64,000 bases of DNA from the NCBI RefSeq assembly GCF_002563895.1, contig NZ_PDJB01000001.1, positions 1,905,501 to 1,969,500 of the forward strand. The letters run 5' to 3'. The position numbers and the translations under genes are program-made. This document shows positions 57,042-64,000 of the stretch, one piece after another. The DNA comes from Pseudomonas lurida. GTDB lineage: Bacteria; Pseudomonadota; Gammaproteobacteria; Pseudomonadales; Pseudomonadaceae. A model generated the notes under the pieces. The model was given only the letters and a program-made list of their open reading frames with translations, had not been told where the DNA came from and searched no databases. The first letter of the stretch is position 1. Each line of letters begins with the position of its first letter.

Positions 57042-58715
57042 ATGACCCAGGAAACCGGCGGCTTCGCCGCTTTTAATCTTAACCCGAATATTCTTGCAGC
57101 CGTCGCAGCGACTGGCTACGAAGAACCTTCGGCGATTCAGCAGCAATCGATCCCGATCATCATGGCCGGCCAGGACATGATTGGCCAGGCGCAAACCGGT
57201 ACCGGTAAAACCGCCGCGTTCGCCCTGCCTATCCTGCACTGCATCGATCCTGCCAAGCGCGAACCGCAAGCCCTGATCCTGGCGCCAACTCGTGAGTTGG
57301 CGCTGCAAGTAGCAACCGCTTTTGAAACCTACGCCAAGCAAATGCCAGGCGTTACCGTTGTAGCCGTTTACGGCGGCGCGCCGATGGGCCCGCAACTCAA
57401 GGCTATCCGTAACGGCGCACAGATCGTTGTCGCCACCCCGGGCCGTCTGTGCGACCACCTGCGTCGTGACGAGAAAGTACTGTCGACCGTGAACCACCTG
57501 GTTCTCGACGAAGCTGACGAAATGTTGAAGCTGGGCTTCATGGATGACCTGGAAGTCATCTTCAAGGCGCTGCCACCGACCCGTCAGACCGTGCTGTTCT
57601 CGGCCACCCTGCCACAGTCGATCCGTGCCATTGCCGAACGCCACCTGCGCGATCCGCAACACGTGAAGATCCAGACCAAGACCCAGACCGTTACCGCGAT
57701 CGAACAGGCTCACCTGTTGGTTCACGCTGACCAGAAGACCTCGGCTGTATTGAGCCTGCTGGAAGTCGAAGACTTCGACGCCCTGATCATGTTCGTGCGC
57801 ACCAAGCAAGCGACCCTGGACCTGGCCAGTGCCCTGGAAGCCAAAGGCTACAAAGCTGCTGCGCTGAACGGCGACATCGCCCAGAACCAGCGTGAGCGCG
57901 TCATCGACTCCCTCAAGGATGGCCGCCTGGACATCGTTGTGGCGACCGACGTTGCCGCCCGTGGCCTCGACGTTCCACGTATCACCCACGTGTTCAACGT
58001 TGACATGCCTTACGATCCAGAGTCCTACGTTCACCGTATCGGCCGTACCGGCCGTGCGGGTCGCGAAGGTCGTGCATTGCTGCTGGTGACTCCACGTGAG
58101 CGCCGCATGCTGCAAGTGATCGAGCGTGTAACCGGTCAGAAAGTCGCTGAAGTACGCCTGCCGGATGCCCAGGCAGTCCTGGATGCGCGCATCAAGAAAC
58201 TGACCAACAGCCTGGCGCCTCTGGTGGCTGACGCTGAATCGACCCACGGCGACCTGCTGGACCGCCTGACCGCCGATATCGGTTGCACCCCGCGTGCCCT
58301 GGCTGCAGCCCTGCTGCGCAAAGCCACCAATGGTCAGGCCCTGACCCTGGCAGCCATCGAGAAAGAACGTCCACTGGTCCCGAACAGCGCGCCACGCGGT
58401 GATCGTCCAGAGCGTTCCGGTGACCGCCCAGAGCGTGGTGATCGCGAGCGTCGCGCTCCGGTTCCACTGGCTGAAGGCCGCGCTCGTTGCCGCACCGCGC
58501 TGGGCGCGCGTGACGGTATCGCTGCCAAGAACCTGCTGGGCGCTATCCTCAACGAGGGTGGCCTGGCACGTGAAGCCATCGGTCGCATCCAGGTCCGTGA
58601 CAGCTTCTCCCTGGTGGAGCTGCCGGAAGACGGTCTGGAAAAACTGCTGGCCAAGCTCAAGGACACTCGCGTTGCCGGTAAGCAGCTGAAGCTGCGTCGC
58701 TACCGCGAAGATTGA
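57042..58715 (+). CDS. deaD: DEAD-box ATP-dependent RNA helicase DeaD
   Basis: A 557-residue cold-shock helicase. Motifs in order: Q motif AIQQQSIP, Walker A AQTGTGKT, APTRELALQ, DEAD, SAT, FVRTK, ATDVAARGLDVP and HRIGRTGRAGREG. An Arg/Asp/Glu-rich repeat (RGDRPERSGDRPERGDRERR) precedes a DbpA-like RNA-binding tail (IGRIQVRDSFSLVEL). It unwinds ribosomal and mRNA structures at low temperature. ATG 57042 follows AGAGGCAGACCC. A strong terminator follows. Confidence 0.95.
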   Translation: MTQETGGFAAFNLNPNILAAVAATGYEEPSAIQQQSIPIIMAGQDMIGQAQTGTGKTAAFALPILHCIDPAKREPQALILAPTRELALQVATAFETYAKQMPGVTVVAVYGGAPMGPQLKAIRNGAQIVVATPGRLCDHLRRDEKVLSTVNHLVLDEADEMLKLGFMDDLEVIFKALPPTRQTVLFSATLPQSIRAIAERHLRDPQHVKIQTKTQTVTAIEQAHLLVHADQKTSAVLSLLEVEDFDALIMFVRTKQATLDLASALEAKGYKAAALNGDIAQNQRERVIDSLKDGRLDIVVATDVAARGLDVPRITHVFNVDMPYDPESYVHRIGRTGRAGREGRALLLVTPRERRMLQVIERVTGQKVAEVRLPDAQAVLDARIKKLTNSLAPLVADAESTHGDLLDRLTADIGCTPRALAAALLRKATNGQALTLAAIEKERPLVPNSAPRGDRPERSGDRPERGDRERRAPVPLAEGRARCRTALGARDGIAAKNLLGAILNEGGLAREAIGRIQVRDSFSLVELPEDGLEKLLAKLKDTRVAGKQLKLRRYRED

Positions 58716-58743
58716 TCCGCCCCCGGGCTGATTGATCGAACAT

Positions 58744-58777
58744 AAAAAATCCCCGACTGGTTCGGGGATTTTTTTTG
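58744..58777 (+). terminator. Rho-independent terminator of deaD
   Basis: AATCCCCGA-CTGG-TTCGGGGATT with A-run before and TTTTTTTT after, about 30 bp past the stop codon. Confidence 0.88.
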
Positions 58778-59004
58778 CCTGGCGTTGGGTATGCACGCAA
58801 AAGCTACTCGCTTGGTGGGGAGTGCTTCATAGAGCGGAGGGTGTTTAGGTATTTTCTGAACTATCGGTTTTCGTTGTCAGCTAATGATCACATCAGGTTT
58901 AAGAAAAGTCCGAGCGTATGACTGACCTGTCTGGCAGCCTGCTTGTAAGTGAGTCACTAATGTCGAGTGATGATTGAACTCACTGGAAAGAGGCTGTAGC
59001 TGTT

Positions 59005-60024
59005 ATGCGCGTTGATAACTCACACCGTCCCCTATCAAGAATACCTGAGCCCGTTATTCATCCTCTTGTGCAACCTTCCTTTAATATGGCTGGTGAGCCA
59101 CGTAATGATCAGTACCAAGAAGATAAAAATAGCCTTCGGTCATCAGGGGGCTTTAGCGTATTGAATGATGCTCCGAGGCGGCTATTAAGAGAAGTTTCCT
59201 CGAAAGCTATTTCGCCCACGATCACAATCCATCACTCGAAGCTTGATAAGGTGAGCGATCCAAAACTCGAAATCAAGAAGGAAGCCACAGCACCCAATGG
59301 GTTGTATGGTGTAAGTTACTCACTGTCCGCACCGCACCCTGGGTTGAGCAATATCACGTTTCCAATGAGTATTGACGAAGGCCTCCAAAGAAAGACAGGC
59401 AAGGATGCGGGTATTTATTATGCGATGCAATTTGGCGTTAATGACAACAATGGCAAGCCCCTCGGTCGCGGCTATATAGGGATGCAGCCACGTGGAGATG
59501 GCAAGGCGCTGGTTACATTTTCCGGATCCGGTTCGCATTTCAAAGCGCCACAAGGTCGCGGCGAGTTTGATGGGGGGAACGGCGCGAGTAATAGCACATT
59601 GGTCGATTTTAAGTTTGGGCATAAATATAATTTGACGGTGGTGCGGGATCCTGAAAATCCCCGGAAGTTGAGCGCTTATATTCAGGATGTCACGGATCCC
59701 GATAATCCGGGTCCCAAACAGCACGTCCAAGATCTTTATGTCGACAGAGACGTTGCACTGGCGGGCAGAGAAGTTGGGTTTGTTGAGCAGTATGGCGAGA
59801 AAATAAACCGAAGTTCGCAGATTGCGCCAACGGGCGGCAGTTTTTCAGCGCCCTTTACTACAGACGATAAGGGGAATATTAAAGTTGGCGTGATCAACAG
59901 TACTGGTTTTTACGGCAGGTACAAGAACTCGATGGTGGGCACCCAACAGGTGACCAAAGACTCCGGTGTAGGAAAGGAAATCCACTTTTCCTTTAAAGGA
60001 GTGGGGTCTGAGAAGAAGGCCTAG
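59005..60024 (+). CDS. Unrecognised beta-rich protein, A+T-rich gene
   Basis: A 339-residue protein I cannot place firmly. Residues 1-90 look disordered and basic (MRVDNSHRPLSRIPEPVIHP, then NSLRSSGGFSVLNDAPRRLL). From about 95 on it is a Gly/Asn/Phe-rich, beta-strand-dense domain (YYAMQFGVNDNNGKPLGRGY, ALVTFSGSGSHFKAPQGRGE, YGRYKNSMVGTQ). A distant link to DUF3472-type domains is possible. No classic signal peptide, but the disordered start could be a secretion tail. Lower G+C than its neighbours suggests horizontal gain. ATG 59005 is about 11 bp after GGAAAGAGG. Confidence 0.6.
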   Translation: MRVDNSHRPLSRIPEPVIHPLVQPSFNMAGEPRNDQYQEDKNSLRSSGGFSVLNDAPRRLLREVSSKAISPTITIHHSKLDKVSDPKLEIKKEATAPNGLYGVSYSLSAPHPGLSNITFPMSIDEGLQRKTGKDAGIYYAMQFGVNDNNGKPLGRGYIGMQPRGDGKALVTFSGSGSHFKAPQGRGEFDGGNGASNSTLVDFKFGHKYNLTVVRDPENPRKLSAYIQDVTDPDNPGPKQHVQDLYVDRDVALAGREVGFVEQYGEKINRSSQIAPTGGSFSAPFTTDDKGNIKVGVINSTGFYGRYKNSMVGTQQVTKDSGVGKEIHFSFKGVGSEKKA

Positions 60025-60103
60025 CCCGTGCCCTTGATAGTTGCAGGGCTATCGCCTTAGTGTCTATCACCTACAGACTGTCCCATTCCAGCGACGGACT
60101 CTG

Positions 60104-60871
60104 TCAACCGAAGCGGTAGATGTCCATGCCCAGCGCGCCCAGGGTGAAGCCCTGGTGCGCCACGCTGAAATCGCCACCGGCACCGCGCGCGAAATACAGC
60201 GGCAGTAGGTGCTCATCACTGGGATGGCTACGCACGGCATTCGGCGCTTGGCGGCGATAGTCGTGCAAGGCGTTTGCATCGTTGGCCGCCAGTTTGTCGA
60301 CGACCCAGTTGCGGAACTCTAGCGCCCATGGGGTGATGGTCTCGGGGCCGGCGCGCCAGTCAAGCTCACCCAGGTTATGGGTAATACTGCCGGAGCCGAT
60401 CAACAGCACACCTTGCTCGCGCAAACCGGCCAGGGCATGCCCGACGCGGGTCTGCAGGGCAGGGCCCATGCGGCTGGGCAGGGACACCTGCACCACCGGA
60501 ATGTCCGCTGCCGGGTACATCAGTGACAGCGGCACCCACGTGCCATGGTCGAAAGGGCGTTGTGCATCGACGCGTGCATCCAGTCCATCGGCATGCAGCC
60601 GCTCGACGATCTCGCCGGCCAGTTGCGGGTCGCCTGGCGCCGGGTACTGCACGGCAAACAATTCGCGGGGGAAGCCGCCGAAGTCGTGCCAGGTCTCGGG
60701 CGCGGGACTGCCGCTGACCAGCAGCTCTTGGCTTTCCCAATGCGCCGACACCACCACGATTGCCTTGGGTCGTGGCAGCTCGGCCGCCAGGCGCAGCAAT
60801 GCCGGGCCGCTGGCACCGGGTTGCAGGGCGAGCATGGGCGAACCGTGGGAGATAAACAGGCTGGGGAGCAT
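60104..60871 (-). CDS. DODA-type extradiol dioxygenase (YgiD-like)
   Basis: A 255-residue protein of the LigB/YgiD family. Conserved His residues lie in LPSLFISHGSPML, VVSAHWESQ, FDHGTWVPLSLMYPAADIPV and GSGSITHNLGELDW. E. coli YgiD oxidises 4,5-DOPA with a bound Zn or Fe; the substrate here is unknown. ATG 60871 follows CAGGACCCCACTT; the frame extends to 60895. It is divergent to tpm. Confidence 0.87.
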   Translation of the reverse strand: MLPSLFISHGSPMLALQPGASGPALLRLAAELPRPKAIVVVSAHWESQELLVSGSPAPETWHDFGGFPRELFAVQYPAPGDPQLAGEIVERLHADGLDARVDAQRPFDHGTWVPLSLMYPAADIPVVQVSLPSRMGPALQTRVGHALAGLREQGVLLIGSGSITHNLGELDWRAGPETITPWALEFRNWVVDKLAANDANALHDYRRQAPNAVRSHPSDEHLLPLYFARGAGGDFSVAHQGFTLGALGMDIYRFG

Positions 60872-60974
60872 AAGTGGGGTCCTGAGCGTTAACATGGGCC
60901 CATCTTCAATCAGATCATTGATCTAAATCTAATATAAGTTTTAGTGCCTTTTGATCGAATTTCCGGGGGGATCC

Positions 60975-61631
60975 ATGGAGCCTAAGTTTTGGCAGGAGCG
61001 CTGGGCGCGCAATCAGATCGGCTTCCATTTGCCTGAGGTCAACCCGTACCTGCAACGACACTGGCCGCAGCTCGCGCTCGCCGAGGACACCCAAGTGCTG
61101 GTGCCATTGTGTGGCAAGAGCCTGGACCTGATCTGGCTGGCCAGCCGTGGGCTGCGGGTGTTGGGCGTGGAGCTATCGGAGCAGGCCGTCGAGGCGTTCT
61201 TCAGTGAGCAGAACCTGGCGCCACGCATCACACGGCGGGGCGCCTTCACGGTTTATCAGGCTGATCGGGTCGAGGTGTGGTGTGGCGATTTCTTCGCCCT
61301 GGACGCCGACGTCCTGGCCGGTTGCACTGCACTGTATGACCGCGCCGCACTGATTGCCTTGCCGCCGCTGATGCGTGCGAGATACGCCGAACACCTGAAC
61401 AGCCTGCTGCTTCCAGGCTGCCAGGGGTTGTTGATCACCCTCGATTACGACCAGACGCAGAAAGCCGGACCACCGTTTGCGGTGACGGATGACGAGGTGA
61501 AGGTGCTGTTCGGTTCGGAATGGACCTTGGAGGCGCTGGAGGCGCAAGACATTCTGGGTGAGAGCTGGAAGTTCGTGCAGGACGGCGTCACGCGGCTCGA
61601 CGAGCGTGTCTATCAGCTAACGATGCGTTGA
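60975..61631 (+). CDS. tpm: Thiopurine S-methyltransferase Tpm
   Basis: A 218-residue AdoMet-dependent methyltransferase. Its start [20 protein letters not shown] is the bacterial TPMT signature, with [16 protein letters not shown] at the AdoMet site and [13 protein letters not shown] downstream. In Pseudomonas, tpm methylates selenite and tellurite and helps resist them. ATG 60975 follows CCGGGGGGATCC. Divergent to ygiD-like and convergent to htpX, with a terminator between. Confidence 0.93.
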   Translation: MEPKFWQERWARNQIGFHLPEVNPYLQRHWPQLALAEDTQVLVPLCGKSLDLIWLASRGLRVLGVELSEQAVEAFFSEQNLAPRITRRGAFTVYQADRVEVWCGDFFALDADVLAGCTALYDRAALIALPPLMRARYAEHLNSLLLPGCQGLLITLDYDQTQKAGPPFAVTDDEVKVLFGSEWTLEALEAQDILGESWKFVQDGVTRLDERVYQLTMR

Positions 61632-61646
61632 CAATATAAGCGCCCA

Positions 61647-61676
61647 CAAAAAAAGGGGCGATCAAATCGCCCCTTC
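61647..61676. terminator. Terminator between tpm and htpX
   Basis: AAGGGGCGAT (61654-61663) pairs with ATCGCCCCTT (61667-61676). The A-run before it gives a good T-run for htpX on the minus strand; the plus side ends TTCTTG, weaker for tpm. Confidence 0.75.
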
Positions 61677-61694
61677 TTGCGTAACGGCTGGTTA

Positions 61695-62582
61695 TCAGCC
61701 CCGACGGCGCAGTGCGTCGATGCGCTCTTCCAGCGGCGGGTGGCTCATGAACAGGCGAGCCATGCCCTGCTTGATGCCACCGTTGATGCCGAAGGCGGTC
61801 AGGCTGTCCGGCATGTGCACCGGCAGGCCCTGTTCGGAGCGCAGGTGTTGCAGCGCTGCAATCATCGCCCCGGTGCCCGCCAGGCGCGCACCGGCTTCGT
61901 CTGCACGGAATTCGCGCTTGCGCGAGAACCACATGGTGATCGCGCTGGCCAGGAAGCCCAGCACCACTTCAGCGAAGATGGTTGCCACGAAGTAGGCAAT
62001 GCCGCGGCCTTCTTCGTTCTTGAAGATCACCTTGTCGACAAAGTTGCCGATGATCCGAGCGAAGAACATCACGAAGGTGTTCACCACGCCCTGGACCAGC
62101 GCCAGGGTGACCATGTCACCGTTGGCCACGTGGCCGATCTCGTGAGCCAGTACGGCCTTCACTTCATCGTAAGAGAAGCGTTCCAGCATGCCCTGGCTGA
62201 CCGCAACGAGTGCGTCGTTCTTGTTCCAGCCGGTGGCAAAGGCATTGGCTTCATAGGCCGGGAAAATCCCGACCTCGGGCATCTTGATGCCCGCCTCGCG
62301 GGACAACTGCTCGACAGTCTGCAGCAACCATTGCTCATGCCGGGTACGTGGCTGGGTGATGACCTGGGTGCTGGTGCTCATCTTCGCCATCCACTTGGAG
62401 ATGAACAGCGAGAACAGCGAGCCGGCAAAACCAAAGACCGCACAGAAAACCAGCAGCTGATTGAGGTTCAGGTCAACCCCGTTGGCCGCCATGAACCCGT
62501 TGAAGCCGAAAAGGCTCAAGGTGATGCTGGCAATCAGCACGACCGCAAGGTTAGTGGCCAAGAACAGCAGGATGCGCATCAT
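61695..62582 (-). CDS. htpX: Membrane protease HtpX
   Basis: A 295-residue inner-membrane Zn metalloprotease. HEIGH zinc motif in [15 protein letters not shown]; helices near 1-55 and 145-200 ([35 protein letters not shown]); [18 protein letters not shown] is the third ligand region. It degrades damaged membrane proteins with FtsH. Start [20 protein letters not shown] matching promoter lies at 62628-62656. Convergent to tpm. Confidence 0.95.
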   Translation of the reverse strand: MMRILLFLATNLAVVLIASITLSLFGFNGFMAANGVDLNLNQLLVFCAVFGFAGSLFSLFISKWMAKMSTSTQVITQPRTRHEQWLLQTVEQLSREAGIKMPEVGIFPAYEANAFATGWNKNDALVAVSQGMLERFSYDEVKAVLAHEIGHVANGDMVTLALVQGVVNTFVMFFARIIGNFVDKVIFKNEEGRGIAYFVATIFAEVVLGFLASAITMWFSRKREFRADEAGARLAGTGAMIAALQHLRSEQGLPVHMPDSLTAFGINGGIKQGMARLFMSHPPLEERIDALRRRG

Positions 62583-62886
62583 GGTTGTAGAGTTCTCCTC
62601 ATGCTTAATATGTCGCTTACTGCGGGGTATATAAGGTGCGCCATGGGGTGATTCAACCGAGCGACTATTTCAAACTGTGTCCTACAGCCTGAATGTAGAG
62701 CCTTGAAGGGTTTTTCCGTGGTTGAAAAGGCGTCTTGATTGATTCGCCGTTGCCATGGAACCCTTTAATCATAAGGGGGCGGTGGCGTTTTTGCTGCCAG
62801 CGAAGCGTTGATACGCAGGAGGGGCAGAGAAGTGTTGCCAGATACTCGCTGTACGACCGATTGTCGGTCGTACAGCGCCGTTTGCG
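62583..62886. other. 304-bp gap between htpX and the aminotransferase gene
   Basis: Besides the htpX promoter it holds a perfect 13-bp inverted repeat (arms 62848-62860 and 62864-62876, loop of 3) next to the aminotransferase stop. No T-run follows on either strand. I see no coding frame here. Confidence 0.6.
62628..62656 (-). promoter_or_regulatory. Sigma-70-type promoter of htpX
   Basis: On the minus strand: TTGAAT (62651-62656), 17-bp spacer, TATATA (62628-62633), an almost canonical pair, 46 bp before the htpX start. Confidence 0.7.
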
Positions 62887-64000
62887 TTACTGGCGATAGG
62901 ACTTGAGGAAGTTACCGATGCGACCAATGGCCATGTCCAGGTCATCCACACGCGGCAGCGTCACTACGCGGAAGTGATCCGGCCACGGCCAGTTGAACGC
63001 GGTGCCTTGCACCACCAGCAGTTTTTCCGACAGCAACAGGTCGAGCACGAATTTCTCGTCATTGAGGATCGGGCACACTTTCGGGTCGATCCGCGGGAAG
63101 GCATACAGCGCGCCCATGGGTTTCACGCAGCTCACGCCCGGGATTGCGTTGAGCAGTTCCCAGGTGCGGTTGCGCTGCTCCAGCAGGCGGCCCTGGGGCA
63201 AGACCAGGTCATTGATGCTCTGGTAGCCGCCGAGGGCGGTCTGGATGGCGTGCTGGCTCGGCACGTTGGCGCACAGGCGCATGTTGGCCAGCATGTCGAT
63301 GCCTTCGATGTAGCTTTGCGCGTTGTGCTTGGGGCCGGAGATGGCGATCCAGCCGGAGCGGAACCCTGCCACGCGGTAGGACTTGGACAGGCCGTTGAAG
63401 GTCAGGCACAGCAGGTCCGGCGCCAGGGAGGCGGTGCATACGTGCACGGCGTCGTCGTAGAGGATCTTGTCGTAGATCTCGTCGGAGAACACCACCAGGT
63501 TGTGTTGGCGCGCCAGTTCGAGCATGCCCAGCAAGACTTCCCTGGAGTACACGGCACCGGTCGGGTTGTTCGGGTTGATGATCACCAGGGCCTTGGTGTT
63601 CGGGGTGATCTTGGCCTTGATGTCGGCCAGGTCCGGGAACCAGTCGGCGCCTTCGTCACACAGGTAGTGCACCGGGTGGCCACCGGCCAAGGTCACGGCG
63701 GCGGTCCACAGCGGGTAGTCCGGCGCCGGCACCAGCACTTCGTCGCCATTGTTGAGCAGGGCCTGCATGGACATCACGATCAGCTCGGACACACCATTGC
63801 CCAGGTAGATGTCTTCGATACCGACACCTTCGACCTGCTTCTGCTGGTAGTACTGCATCACCGCCTTGCGCGCGCTGAACAGGCCCTTGGAGTCGCTGTA
63901 GCCCTGGGCGGTGGGCAGGTTGCGGATCACGTCCTGGAGGATCTCGTCCGGCGCTTCGAAACCAAACGGCGCCGGGTTGCCAATGTTCAGCTTGAGGATG
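62887..64000 (-). CDS. alaA: AlaA-like aminotransferase (partial, start beyond right edge)
   Basis: At least 371 residues of a class I aminotransferase. LNIGNPAPFGFEAPDEI, the active-site loop in IINPNNPTGAVYS, and the PLP-Lys motif GLSKSYRVAGFRSGW are as in AlaA, which makes alanine from pyruvate and glutamate; related aspartate-type enzymes share the pattern. The first codons lie outside the window. A 13-bp hairpin follows its stop on the minus strand. Confidence 0.85.
   Translation of the reverse strand, partial: ILKLNIGNPAPFGFEAPDEILQDVIRNLPTAQGYSDSKGLFSARKAVMQYYQQKQVEGVGIEDIYLGNGVSELIVMSMQALLNNGDEVLVPAPDYPLWTAAVTLAGGHPVHYLCDEGADWFPDLADIKAKITPNTKALVIINPNNPTGAVYSREVLLGMLELARQHNLVVFSDEIYDKILYDDAVHVCTASLAPDLLCLTFNGLSKSYRVAGFRSGWIAISGPKHNAQSYIEGIDMLANMRLCANVPSQHAIQTALGGYQSINDLVLPQGRLLEQRNRTWELLNAIPGVSCVKPMGALYAFPRIDPKVCPILNDEKFVLDLLLSEKLLVVQGTAFNWPWPDHFRVVTLPRVDDLDMAIGRIGNFLKSYRQ

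Noticed and set aside
56802..58796. 664-codon open frame antisense to deaD
   Set aside because: It is antisense to a fully recognisable helicase with all motifs and has no start signal or family pattern of its own.
62769..62951. 60-codon frame on the minus strand at the AlaA-like 3' end
   Set aside because: It overlaps the aminotransferase end and the 13-bp inverted repeat and has no ribosome-binding site.

Overview
The window is chromosomal DNA of a fluorescent Pseudomonas, most likely the P. fluorescens group. The grounds are high G+C coding sequence, many REP palindromes of the GCGGGCAAGCCCGCTCCCACA type between genes, an OprI lipoprotein gene, an elongation factor P carrying Arg32 beside its rhamnosyltransferase EarP, and a gene order (permease/YbbA/TesA, L,D-transpeptidase, OprI, EarP, EF-P, Ohr, OhrR, DeaD, Tpm, HtpX, AlaA-like) that I recall as largely shared with P. 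aeruginosa. The assignment comes from recognition, not from a search. I see no rRNA, tRNA, CRISPR array, insertion sequence or prophage.

Bases 1-4100: the end of a ComEA-like gene, a TetR regulator, a GntR regulator paired with a DUF1989 protein, a tiny DUF2897 protein, and an ethanolamine permease with a convincing sigma-54 promoter. Bases 4100-12600: the complete kdpFABC-kdpDE potassium locus, cut by REP elements and preceded by a tandem repeat that may be a KdpE site. Bases 12600-16200: patatin, small lipoprotein, CHAD protein, acyl-CoA thioesterase and an Mpo1-like membrane protein.

Bases 16200-21700 are the clearest accessory island. An Rhs polymorphic toxin carries a C-terminal HNH nuclease tip and overlaps an A+T-rich immunity gene by ATGA. 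Bases 21700-26800: chemoreceptor, TatD, an MltF-like lytic transglycosylase, DoxX and a small hypothetical. Bases 26800-31500: a Gld-like three-gene ABC operon whose ATPase has a broken Walker A and signature motif, then an unrecognised coiled-coil protein.

Bases 31500-46950 are housekeeping: GreB, a YbbA/YbbP-like exporter next to TesA, an L,D-transpeptidase, OprI, class I DAHP synthase, a PilZ/thioredoxin divergent pair with overlapping start codons, a PanE-like reductase, a 5'-nucleotidase, a universal stress protein, CysB, a GreA-like factor, and EarP/EF-P. Bases 47000-64000: an esterase with the ohrR-ohr peroxide defence pair and its inverted-repeat operators, LysR/TauE genes, a YcaQ-type DNA glycosylase, class II DAHP synthase, a spermidine-synthase-like protein, a crotonase, the helicase DeaD with a structured leader, an unrecognised A+T-rich gene, an extradiol dioxygenase, Tpm, HtpX and an AlaA-like aminotransferase cut by the right edge.

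The best candidates for something new are the Rhs toxin module with its structured leader, the degenerate-ATPase ABC operon, and the two unrecognised proteins at 30428-31414 and 59005-60024.
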